The notes beneath the pieces are model-generated. The model was not told the DNA's origin, did not search any database, and saw only the letters and a program-made list of their open reading frames with translations. A program made the translations under genes and the position numbers. From Erythrobacter mangrovi (lineage in GTDB: Bacteria > Pseudomonadota > Alphaproteobacteria > Sphingomonadales > Sphingomonadaceae), in NCBI RefSeq assembly GCF_013260645.1, contig NZ_CP053921.1:1240001-1304000 (forward strand): a DNA stretch of 64,000 nucleotides. The letters are read 5' to 3'. Shown in pieces: positions 57,497 to 64,000 of the stretch. Every line of letters begins with the position of its first letter. The stretch's first letter is position 1.

Positions 57497-58174
57497 TTAG
57501 CTATCGGGCCTTCGACCCGAAAGGAACAGCATATTGCCGCATGGTTCGGCAGCTTCGAGGGTGAAGTGCCTTTCGAATGCGGCGATCACATCGTCGCGCG
57601 TTTCCGGCTCGGCGGCCTCGCCTTGCTTGTAGAGCTGGCGCAGCATGAAATCGCCGGGGTTGCGTCCGGCCAGTGTCAGCGTGCCAAGCGCCACGGGTGC
57701 GCCCGGGCTGACGAGGTCGCGAAGCTGGGCGAGGTAGCCCGACTTGCTGCCAAATACATGCAGCATTCCCCACCCCATCGCTCCGGCGAAGCTGGCCGGC
57801 GCAAAGGGCGGGGCAAAGGCATCGCCCTGTATGAAGCGTGCGCCGGGAAGGCGCCCCTGGGCGCGCTCCAGCATGCCCAGCGAGCGATCGAACAGCACCA
57901 GGCGCTGTTCGTGTCCGCGATAGGCATTGGCGGTGAAAACCAGCGATCCGCACCCGAAATCGAGCAGGGGGCCGTCGGTTCTGTCGAGCATTCGCCGTGC
58001 GGCGGCGTCATAAGCCCGCTTCGGGCATCCCCAGACAATCCGATTGTATATCGGATTGCCGACTACCAGATCGTAAGCCTTTGCGAGCCGGTCGTACTCC
58101 GCGCCGCGCTCGGCTTCCGGCAAGGCAGTCTCGATGCCACCGGGTAGCCGGTCGAGCTGCCCATGCTTTGCCAC
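57497..58174 (-). CDS. Class I SAM-dependent methyltransferase
   Basis: 225 residues. SAM motif PLLDFGCGSLVFTANAY and the post-motif FDRSLGMLERAQGRLP; the acidic loop is IQGDAFAPPFAPASFAGAMG. Substrate unknown. The GTG start at 58174 overlaps the scoB stop (TAGTG), so the gene is coupled to the CoA-transferase subunit. A 9-bp perfect inverted repeat at 58036-58058 lies inside the coding region. Confidence 0.85.
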   Translation of the reverse strand: MAKHGQLDRLPGGIETALPEAERGAEYDRLAKAYDLVVGNPIYNRIVWGCPKRAYDAAARRMLDRTDGPLLDFGCGSLVFTANAYRGHEQRLVLFDRSLGMLERAQGRLPGARFIQGDAFAPPFAPASFAGAMGWGMLHVFGSKSGYLAQLRDLVSPGAPVALGTLTLAGRNPGDFMLRQLYKQGEAAEPETRDDVIAAFERHFTLEAAEPCGNMLFLSGRRPDS

Positions 58175-58836
58175 TAGATTGCGACTTCGTAGTTTGCCGT
58201 GGTTCTTGCCGCGATTTCGTCTGCGGTGATGCCGGGGGCCATCTCGATCAGCTTGAACGGGCTGTCGTGATCGGGTCGCTGGAACACAGCGATGTCGGTG
58301 ATGATCATATCGACCACGTTCTTGCCGGTCAGCGGCAGCGTGCAGGCCGGGATGAACTTGGGGCTGCCGTCCTTGGCATTGTGTTCCATCACCACGATGA
58401 TCTTCTTCACGCCCGCGACGAGATCCATTGCGCCGCCCATGCCCTTGATCATCTTGCCCGGGATCATCCAGTTGGCGATGTCCCCGTTCTCGGCCACCTC
58501 CATCGCACCCAGCACGGTCAGGTCGATGTGCCCGCCGCGGATCATGGCAAAGCTCGCCGCGCTGTCGAAATAGGCGCTGTGCGGCAGTTCGCTGATGGTC
58601 TGCTTGCCTGCGTTGATCAGGTCCGCGTCGACCTCGTCCGCATAGGGGAAAGGGCCGATGCCCAGCATGCCGTTCTCGCTCTGCAGCGTCACATGCATGC
58701 CTTCGGGGATATGGTTCGCGACCAGCGTCGGGATGCCGATCCCGAGGTTGACGTAATACCCATCCTTCAATTCGCGCGCCGCGCGGGCGGCCATCTGGTT
58801 GCGGTCCCAGCCGGTGCGGGTCGCGGTATCGGTCAT
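58174..58836 (-). CDS. scoB: 3-oxoacid CoA-transferase, subunit B
   Basis: 220 residues. With subunit A it moves CoA from succinyl-CoA to acetoacetate or a related 3-oxoacid. The active-site glutamate is in [14 protein letters not shown], preceded by [14 protein letters not shown]. In most genomes scoA and scoB are adjacent; here three genes (acid phosphatase, NTF2-like, DUF5076) lie between them, all on the same strand with overlaps or a few bases of spacing. Confidence 0.93.
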   Translation of the reverse strand: MTDTATRTGWDRNQMAARAARELKDGYYVNLGIGIPTLVANHIPEGMHVTLQSENGMLGIGPFPYADEVDADLINAGKQTISELPHSAYFDSAASFAMIRGGHIDLTVLGAMEVAENGDIANWMIPGKMIKGMGGAMDLVAGVKKIIVVMEHNAKDGSPKFIPACTLPLTGKNVVDMIITDIAVFQRPDHDSPFKLIEMAPGITADEIAARTTANYEVAI

Positions 58837-58837
58837 C

Positions 58838-59782
58838 TTACTTGCCTTCGTTCATGATGTCGGGCGCGGTGCGCACCAGGGTGTCGGGTGTCCAGCGGGC
58901 GTCGGGCGGGAACACGTCATCGATCGTTCCCTTCTGCCAGAAGCCATAGGCCGCGTTGGGGATCAGGAACCAGCCATTGCCCCACAGCTGCGCGATATCG
59001 CCGCGCGCGGCGAGCTCGCGACGTTGCTGCACGCTGAGCGTCCTGTCGTTGAGCAGCTCGGCAAAATCGCCAAGGTTGTCGCCGCCCAGCGCGATCACGC
59101 AATAGCTGTCCGAAATGATCTTGCGGCGGCCGTCCTTGTTCCCGCCCAGGGCATCGTCGCCAGACAGGTACAGCGTTTCGCCGTGCACCGCCGGGCCAAC
59201 TCCGGCTTTCTCGATAGCGGCAATCGTGCCTGCAGCGGTCGCGCTTGGGCGGTTGGTATTGAAAAGCACCGCAATCCCCGCTTCGCGCAGGCGGCGAATG
59301 CCAGTGACAGCGCCAGGGACCGGTACCGCATAGGCCGCGCCCTCATTGGCCCACTTCATGAAGGCTTCCGGCGTGAAGTCGTTGCCGAGGGACAGCCAGT
59401 ATTCGTAGCCGCGATTGAGGATGACCGTCTCGTCGACGTCGAACACCGCGGCGAAGGGCTTCTGCGTCCCGTCCTCGCGCTGGCAGCTTGGTGTGCCGAG
59501 GCCTCCGGGCGTATCGGGAAGGCCGAGCGGAACCGACTGCGGCAGCCTGCGCTGGCGCGATACGGAGATGGTGTAGTCGGCGATCAGGCGCCAAGCCTGG
59601 ATCGACGCGGCCGCAGCCTCGCCTGAACCATAGGTCCAGCGCATGGGATCGGGGGCAGGCGCTTTGCCGCCCATCGGGGCGGGCGCGGCGACGGGCGCTG
59701 GTGCACTGGCCACCTCGCTGGGCGCAGTTGCGCAACCCGCCAGGGCCAGGGCTGCAAGGACACTGGTGCCGGTAAACCTCAT
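58838..59782 (-). CDS. Acid phosphatase, e(P4)-type lipoprotein
   Basis: 314 residues. Signal peptide with lipobox LALAGC (Cys16), then a Pro/Ala-rich linker. The HAD class C phosphatase has [19 protein letters not shown] (nucleophile DxDxT), FNTNRP, KDGRRK and LGGDNLGDF. Family enzymes dephosphorylate nucleotides at the outer membrane. Start 59782 overlaps the NTF2-like stop (ATGA). It ends 1 bp before the scoB ATG. Confidence 0.88.
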   Translation of the reverse strand: MRFTGTSVLAALALAGCATAPSEVASAPAPVAAPAPMGGKAPAPDPMRWTYGSGEAAAASIQAWRLIADYTISVSRQRRLPQSVPLGLPDTPGGLGTPSCQREDGTQKPFAAVFDVDETVILNRGYEYWLSLGNDFTPEAFMKWANEGAAYAVPVPGAVTGIRRLREAGIAVLFNTNRPSATAAGTIAAIEKAGVGPAVHGETLYLSGDDALGGNKDGRRKIISDSYCVIALGGDNLGDFAELLNDRTLSVQQRRELAARGDIAQLWGNGWFLIPNAAYGFWQKGTIDDVFPPDARWTPDTLVRTAPDIMNEGK

Positions 59783-60219
59783 CGGGAAGCCTCCATATCG
59801 GCGGGCAGGGGAATATCGGGTTGCTCGACCTGCCACAGCAGCGAGAGCACGCGCCAGCTGCCGTCCGCCTGCCGCATGAGCTGGAATGAATTGATCCCTC
59901 GCGTGCCGCCGGTGGTGCCATCGGGCTCGGTCCAGTTCCCCGAATAGGACGACCATACATGGGCAATCCCGCCATAGACGAGCACCCGATTGACCAGCGT
60001 GCCTTCGCTGAAACCATTGGCGACGAGGAAGTCGCGCTTGGCGGCGATGTATTCCTCGAGCGTACAGCTCTCGATGCCATCGGCGCGAATGGCGGTCAGC
60101 CGTGCATGCGGCAGATAGAGTGCGCGCATCGCATCCCAATCACGCCCCTGCCCGGCGGGGCCGGAAATCGCCGCGTAGACTGCGTCGACTATGCGACAAA
60201 TCTCCGTCTCTTCGCTCAT
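59779..60219 (-). CDS. NTF2/SnoaL-like protein
   Basis: 146 residues. NTF2-like fold: EICRIVDAVYAAISGPAGQGRDWDAMRALYLPHARLTAI, VNRVLVYGGIAHVWSSYSG, SFQLMRQADGSWRVLSLLWQ. A pocket for a small molecule is likely; function unknown. It is coupled to the acid phosphatase gene by ATGA and is 10 bp after DUF5076. Confidence 0.8.
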   Translation of the reverse strand: MSEETEICRIVDAVYAAISGPAGQGRDWDAMRALYLPHARLTAIRADGIESCTLEEYIAAKRDFLVANGFSEGTLVNRVLVYGGIAHVWSSYSGNWTEPDGTTGGTRGINSFQLMRQADGSWRVLSLLWQVEQPDIPLPADMEASR

Positions 60220-60229
60220 TGCATTGCGC

Positions 60230-60559
60230 TCACGCGATCGAGCCGGTTTCGGGGTCGATCTGCCGTGGCGTATCGGTGGGGTATGATCGCTCCGCGTCGA
60301 AACCTTCCCAGATCCTCGCCAAGGCTTGTTTCTCGGATATGCCGACCGCCTGTGCATAGGCCTTGGCGCCGTGGCGCGCAGCATCGACCAGCGCCATACC
60401 AAACAGGAATGGATCTGCCCCGATGCCGCGAGGTTCGATTATCGCCGTGAGATTTTCGCCATCTTCGCTCCAGAGCCGGGCAAACTCGGTGGACTTCGCG
60501 AGGAAGCCGAAGTCGGAGACGTCTAACTCTCCTGGCCAGGCCTTCTTCCTGCCGAACAT
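60230..60559 (-). CDS. DUF5076 protein
   Basis: 109 residues. The conserved core FARLWSEDGENLTAIIEP, DPFLFGMALVDAARHGAKAYAQAV and ARIWEGFDAERSYPTD marks DUF5076, a sphingomonad family of unknown function. The ATG at 60559 overlaps the scoA stop (TGATG). Confidence 0.8.
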   Translation of the reverse strand: MFGRKKAWPGELDVSDFGFLAKSTEFARLWSEDGENLTAIIEPRGIGADPFLFGMALVDAARHGAKAYAQAVGISEKQALARIWEGFDAERSYPTDTPRQIDPETGSIA

Positions 60560-61266
60560 CACGCCACCTCTCTTTCGCGCGTAGTGACGAACTCGATCTT
60601 CTTGTCGTAGGGGGCGCCAACGATCATGCGCTGCACATAGACGCCGGGCAGGTGGATACAGTCCGGATCGAGGCTGCCGACGGGCACTATCTCTTCGACC
60701 TCGACCACGCAGACCTTGCCGCAGGTCGCGGCGGGCTGGTTGAAGTTGCGGGCGGTCTTGCGGAACACGAGGTTGCCGGTTTCGTCGGCCTTCCACGCCT
60801 TGACGATGGCGAGATCGGCGAAGATGCCGCGTTCGAGGATATATTCCTCTCCGTCGAAGACCTTCACTTCCTTGCCCTCGGCCACCTGCGTCCCAACGCC
60901 GGTCTTGGTGTAGAAGCCGGGAATGCCGGCGCCGCCCGCGCGCATTCGTTCGGCCAGCGTGCCCTGCGGGCAGAATTCCACCTCGAGCTCGCCCGAGAGG
61001 AATTGCCGTTCGAACTCCTTGTTCTCGCCGACGTAGGACGAGATCATCTTCTTCACCTGGTGCGTACGCAGCAGCATCCCGATGCCCTCGCCATCGATCC
61101 CGGCATTGTTGCTGGCGAAGGTCAGTCCTTTCACACCCGAATCGCGGATTGCGACGAGCAGCCTTTCGGGGATCCCGCAAAGGCCGAAGCCTCCGCTTGC
61201 GATCAGCATGTCGTCCTTGAGGAGCCCGTCGAGGGCGGCGGCGGCATCGGGGTAGAGCTTGTTCAT
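60559..61266 (-). CDS. scoA: 3-oxoacid CoA-transferase, subunit A
   Basis: 235 residues. Nucleotide/CoA-binding subunit of the succinyl-CoA:3-oxoacid CoA-transferase. The GGFGLCGIPERLL block and FASNNAGIDGEGIG, SSYVGENKEFERQFLSGELEVE are characteristic. It is the first gene of the minus-strand group that leads to scoB and the methyltransferase. It is divergent from cdc48 with a 400-bp gap. Confidence 0.93.
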   Translation of the reverse strand: MNKLYPDAAAALDGLLKDDMLIASGGFGLCGIPERLLVAIRDSGVKGLTFASNNAGIDGEGIGMLLRTHQVKKMISSYVGENKEFERQFLSGELEVEFCPQGTLAERMRAGGAGIPGFYTKTGVGTQVAEGKEVKVFDGEEYILERGIFADLAIVKAWKADETGNLVFRKTARNFNQPAATCGKVCVVEVEEIVPVGSLDPDCIHLPGVYVQRMIVGAPYDKKIEFVTTREREVA

Positions 61267-61419
61267 GGGCGCGACTTAACCACTTGCGGCGCGTCTGTCA
61301 CGCGCATGCCGTAGCGTCCGCGGGGCATGCCCTGTTTTTGTTGCATTGCAAAACACTGTGACCGCAATGTGATTGCCAAGATCGTGATAATTCAATAGGT
61401 TGAACCACATCGACTATGT

Positions 61420-61560
61420 ATGTGTTGCAACGCACGCAACAAAAATTGCCCTTTTCGCACTTGCACAATACGGGTCCGGGCAACATATCTCGACCTGCCT
61501 TTCAGGCATCCTCTCCCAAGACTTTCAAGCCCGGTGGGTTCGCCCGCCGGGCTTTTTTCT
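61420..61560 (+). ncRNA. Candidate small RNA ending at the terminator before cdc48
   Basis: No reading frame or RNA family is recognised here, but a very strong plus-strand terminator (61527-61559) has no gene before it on that strand: scoA upstream is on the minus strand. The simplest reading is a short plus-strand transcript that ends there. The 5' boundary is unknown and the coordinate is a guess. An attenuator in the cdc48 leader is the alternative. Confidence 0.35.
61527..61559 (+). terminator. Strong rho-independent terminator with TTCG loop
   Basis: AGCCCGG (61528-61534) pairs with CCGGGCT (61547-61553), an inner GGG/CCC pair closes a TTCG tetraloop (61539-61542), and six T follow. 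Orientation plus. The gap 61267-61666 holds nothing else recognisable except a GTTAA-poor AT-rich stretch near 61385. Confidence 0.9.
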
Positions 61561-61666
61561 TGCCGATTCCGGACCCGTCTCGCCTATTCGTTCATTGCAT
61601 CGGCAAGGCCCAGTTCCCAGCTAGGGCCAAGCGATTGATTGGACGGATGAAGGGATTGGATCTCCC

Positions 61667-63973
61667 ATGGCGGAAGTGGACGCGGCAGTAGCGGACAAGA
61701 CGGTGCGGCTGCAGGTTGCGGCGGCGCGGCAGGAAGAGAGCGGTCAGGGCATCGCCCGCATGCCGCGTTCGGCCTTCCAGGCGCTGGGCATCACCGAAGG
61801 CGATGTGGTGGAGATCACCGGCAAGCGTTCGACTGCGGCTGTCGCCATGGCCGCCTATGACGAGGACCAGAGCCTCGACGTGGTCCGCCTCGACGGGCTC
61901 CAGCGTGGAAATGCCGAAGTCGGCTCGGGCGAGCACGTCAAGATCGCCGCTGCGGAATCGCGCCCGGCCACCCGCGTGGTGTTTGCACCGGCGCAACGCG
62001 AAATGCGGCTGCAAGGCCCGGCCCAGGCGCTGAAGCGCAACTTCTTCCGCAAGCCGATTGTGGCTGGCGATCTTGTCGCAACCACCGGACAGCAGCCGGT
62101 CGAGAACATGCCGCCCGAGGTGCGTCGCATGTTCAATGCACCCGCCTATGCGCTCACGCAGATCCGGCTCAGCGTCGTCTCGACCGTGCCCAAGGGTATC
62201 GTCCACATCGATGACGATACCGAAGTCGAGCTGCGCGCCGAATTCGAGCCGCCGCGCGACGGTCGCGCGGTAGTGAACTATGACGACGTCGGCGGGATGG
62301 GCGATACCATCCAGGCGCTGCGCGAAATGGTCGAACTGCCGCTCCGCTACCCCGAACTCTTCACCCGCTTAGGTGTCGATCCGCCCAAGGGCGTGCTGCT
62401 CCACGGTCCACCGGGAACCGGCAAGACCCGCCTCGCCCAGGCCGTCGCCAATGAGAGCGATGCGAGCTTCTTCACCATCAACGGACCCGAGATCATGGGT
62501 TCGGGTTATGGCGAGAGCGAGAAGCGGCTGCGCGAAGTGTTCGAGGAGGCAAGCAAGTCGGCCCCGGCGATCATTTTCATCGACGAGATCGATTCGATCG
62601 CTCCCAAGCGCGATCGCGTGCCGGGCGAGGCGGAGAAGCGCCTTGTCGCGCAGTTGTTGACGCTGATGGATGGGCTCGAAGCGCGGGCGAACCTGGTGGT
62701 GATTGCCGCGACCAACCGGCCCGAAGCCATCGACGAGGCGCTGCGCCGCCCCGGCCGTTTCGACCGCGAGATCGTCATCGGCGTTCCCGACGAGAAGGGG
62801 CGTCGCGAAATCCTCGGCATCCACACCCGCGGCATGCCGCTGGGCGACAAGGTCGACCTCGATGAACTGGCGCGGGCGACCTACGGATTCGTCGGCGCGG
62901 ATATCGCCGCATTGGCACGCGAAGCGGCCATCGACGCTGTCCGCAGGATCATGCCGCGGCTCGATCTTGACGAGCGCACCGTGCCGCAGGAGGTGCTCGA
63001 CGACCTTTATGTGAGCCGCGAGGACTTTCTCGCCGCGCTCAAGCGCATCCAGCCTTCGGCCATGCGCGAGGTTATGGTGCAGATGCCCAACGTCCGCTGG
63101 AGCGACATCGGCGGCATTCCCGACGCCATCGCCACGCTCAAGGAAGGGATCGAGCTGCCACTCAAGAATCCCGATGCCTTCCATCGCCTGGGCATCCGGT
63201 CAGCCAAGGGCTTCCTGCTCTATGGCCCTCCGGGGACGGGCAAGACCCTGCTTGCCAAGGCCGTCGCCAAGGAGGCCGAGGCCAACTTCATCTCGATGAA
63301 GTCGAGCGACCTCCTGTCGAAATGGTATGGTGAGAGCGAGCAGCAGATCGCCCGCATGTTCAAGCGCGCCCGCGCGGTTGCGCCATGCGTCCTCTTCATC
63401 GACGAGATCGACAGCCTCGTGCCCGCGCGCGGATCGGGCCAGGGCGAGCCGCAGGTCACCGGGCGGGTGGTCAACACGATCCTTGCCGAGATGGACGGGC
63501 TGGAGGAGCTCCAGTCCGTCGTGGTCATCGGCGCAACCAACCGCCCCGCCTTGGTCGACCCGGCGCTGCTGCGCCCGGGCCGGTTTGACGAGCTCGTCTA
63601 TGTCGGTACGCCGGATAGGCCGGGGCGCGAACAGATACTGGGCATCCACACCGCCAACATGCCGCTCGCGAAAGATGTGAAGCTGGCTGACATTGCGGAG
63701 AAGACCGAACGCTTTACGGGCGCAGACCTCGAAGACGTGGTTCGCCGCGCTGGTCTCAACGCGATCCAGCGCGGTGGCGGTGAGGTCAAGACGGTCGCTG
63801 CAGCGGATTTCGAAGAGGCGCTCAAGGACAGCCGCGCAACGGTCACTCCCGAGATGGAGAGCGAGTACCGGAAGATGCGCGGCGAGCTGAAGAAGCGAGC
63901 CGCCGAAGTCCACCCGATCGGCTTCCTGCACGAAGGAATGGTCGAAAGCACCCGCGCCGCCAAGCACGAGTAG
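61667..63973 (+). CDS. CDC48/VCP-family AAA ATPase
   Basis: 768 residues. Two AAA modules, as in p97/Cdc48 and archaeal VAT: an N-terminal substrate domain (~1-190, with the double-psi barrel motif [19 protein letters not shown]), D1 with [16 protein letters not shown] (Walker A), [13 protein letters not shown] and ATNRPEAID; and D2 with [31 protein letters not shown] and [19 protein letters not shown]. Unfolds or extracts proteins from complexes. The C-terminus lacks the eukaryotic HbYX tail. Cdc48 is uncommon in bacteria but recurrent in sphingomonads. The window ends 27 bp past the stop. Confidence 0.94.
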   Translation: MAEVDAAVADKTVRLQVAAARQEESGQGIARMPRSAFQALGITEGDVVEITGKRSTAAVAMAAYDEDQSLDVVRLDGLQRGNAEVGSGEHVKIAAAESRPATRVVFAPAQREMRLQGPAQALKRNFFRKPIVAGDLVATTGQQPVENMPPEVRRMFNAPAYALTQIRLSVVSTVPKGIVHIDDDTEVELRAEFEPPRDGRAVVNYDDVGGMGDTIQALREMVELPLRYPELFTRLGVDPPKGVLLHGPPGTGKTRLAQAVANESDASFFTINGPEIMGSGYGESEKRLREVFEEASKSAPAIIFIDEIDSIAPKRDRVPGEAEKRLVAQLLTLMDGLEARANLVVIAATNRPEAIDEALRRPGRFDREIVIGVPDEKGRREILGIHTRGMPLGDKVDLDELARATYGFVGADIAALAREAAIDAVRRIMPRLDLDERTVPQEVLDDLYVSREDFLAALKRIQPSAMREVMVQMPNVRWSDIGGIPDAIATLKEGIELPLKNPDAFHRLGIRSAKGFLLYGPPGTGKTLLAKAVAKEAEANFISMKSSDLLSKWYGESEQQIARMFKRARAVAPCVLFIDEIDSLVPARGSGQGEPQVTGRVVNTILAEMDGLEELQSVVVIGATNRPALVDPALLRPGRFDELVYVGTPDRPGREQILGIHTANMPLAKDVKLADIAEKTERFTGADLEDVVRRAGLNAIQRGGGEVKTVAAADFEEALKDSRATVTPEMESEYRKMRGELKKRAAEVHPIGFLHEGMVESTRAAKHE

Positions 63974-64000
63974 CGGGGGCTATTTGCCCTGCTTGGCTCG

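Noticed and set aside
58036..58058. Perfect 9-bp inverted repeat CAATCCGAT-N5-ATCGGATTG
   Set aside because: Lies inside the methyltransferase coding sequence and encodes conserved-looking residues; an operator here is unlikely, though not excluded.

Overview
The window looks like the chromosome of a high-GC alphaproteobacterium of the Sphingomonadales, most likely an Erythrobacteraceae member (Erythrobacter, Altererythrobacter or Qipengyuania type). The pointers are a CtrA and a DivK cell-cycle regulator, a serine palmitoyltransferase with its own acyl carrier protein (sphingolipid synthesis), an alphaproteobacterial DksA without its zinc cysteines, a remnant of an RcGTA-like gene transfer agent, a bacterial CDC48 AAA ATPase, and many small sphingomonad families (DUF3572, DUF4112, DUF4167, DUF5076, HIG1). 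No rRNA, tRNA, CRISPR array or insertion sequence was recognised.

Layout. 1-2.2 kb: end of an MFS transporter, periplasmic SodC lipoprotein, an OmpA-type porin with a 25-proline linker. 2.4-3.9 kb: the two ends of a gene transfer agent cluster joined by one internal deletion (intact small terminase, large terminase cut after about 150 codons, 5'-truncated DUF2793 gene). 4.1-9.0 kb: YqaA membrane protein, Crp/Fnr regulator, sterol-desaturase-like hydroxylase, 3-hydroxyisobutyrate-dehydrogenase-like enzyme, LysR regulator, enoyl-CoA hydratase. 9.1-11.6 kb: SPT and ACP for long-chain base synthesis, a Pycsar-effector-like membrane protein, DivK. 11.7-14.9 kb: a compact run of overlapping genes (DUF3572, HAD, RidA, GDPD, FemAB-like). 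15-18.4 kb: Sel1, DksA, PilZ, peptide-type substrate-binding lipoprotein, DUF4112. 18.4-21.1 kb: the kynA-kynB-kynU operon, tryptophan to anthranilate.

21.2-25.9 kb is accessory in character: a large metalloprotease with five tandem repeats, a small partner that resembles a protease propeptide/inhibitor, an AT-rich spacer, an HNH-like gene, a frameshifted lipoprotein gene and about 0.5 kb of gene-free DNA. 26-45 kb returns to housekeeping: HNH endonuclease, gluQRS, HIG1, cobalamin adenosyltransferase, 3-hydroxybutyryl-CoA dehydrogenase, mutS, malic enzyme, SDR, trmB, TauE/SafE, ctrA, rpoN, lptB, pmbA, MscS channel, ppa. 45.5-54.4 kb: M61 peptidase, then hisS-prfA-prmC, DUF4167, lnt, metK with an inverted-repeat operator. 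54.4-61.3 kb: a long minus-strand acyl-CoA/lipid group in which the two subunits of a 3-oxoacid CoA-transferase are separated by three other genes. 61.3-64 kb: a gap holding a very strong terminator with no gene in front of it (candidate small RNA), then CDC48.

The observations most worth following are the gene transfer agent deletion scar, the protease plus putative inhibitor pair, the frameshift in an (AC)4 tract of a lipoprotein gene, the candidate sRNA upstream of CDC48, the split CoA-transferase operon, and the orphan Pycsar-effector-like protein next to the sphingolipid genes.
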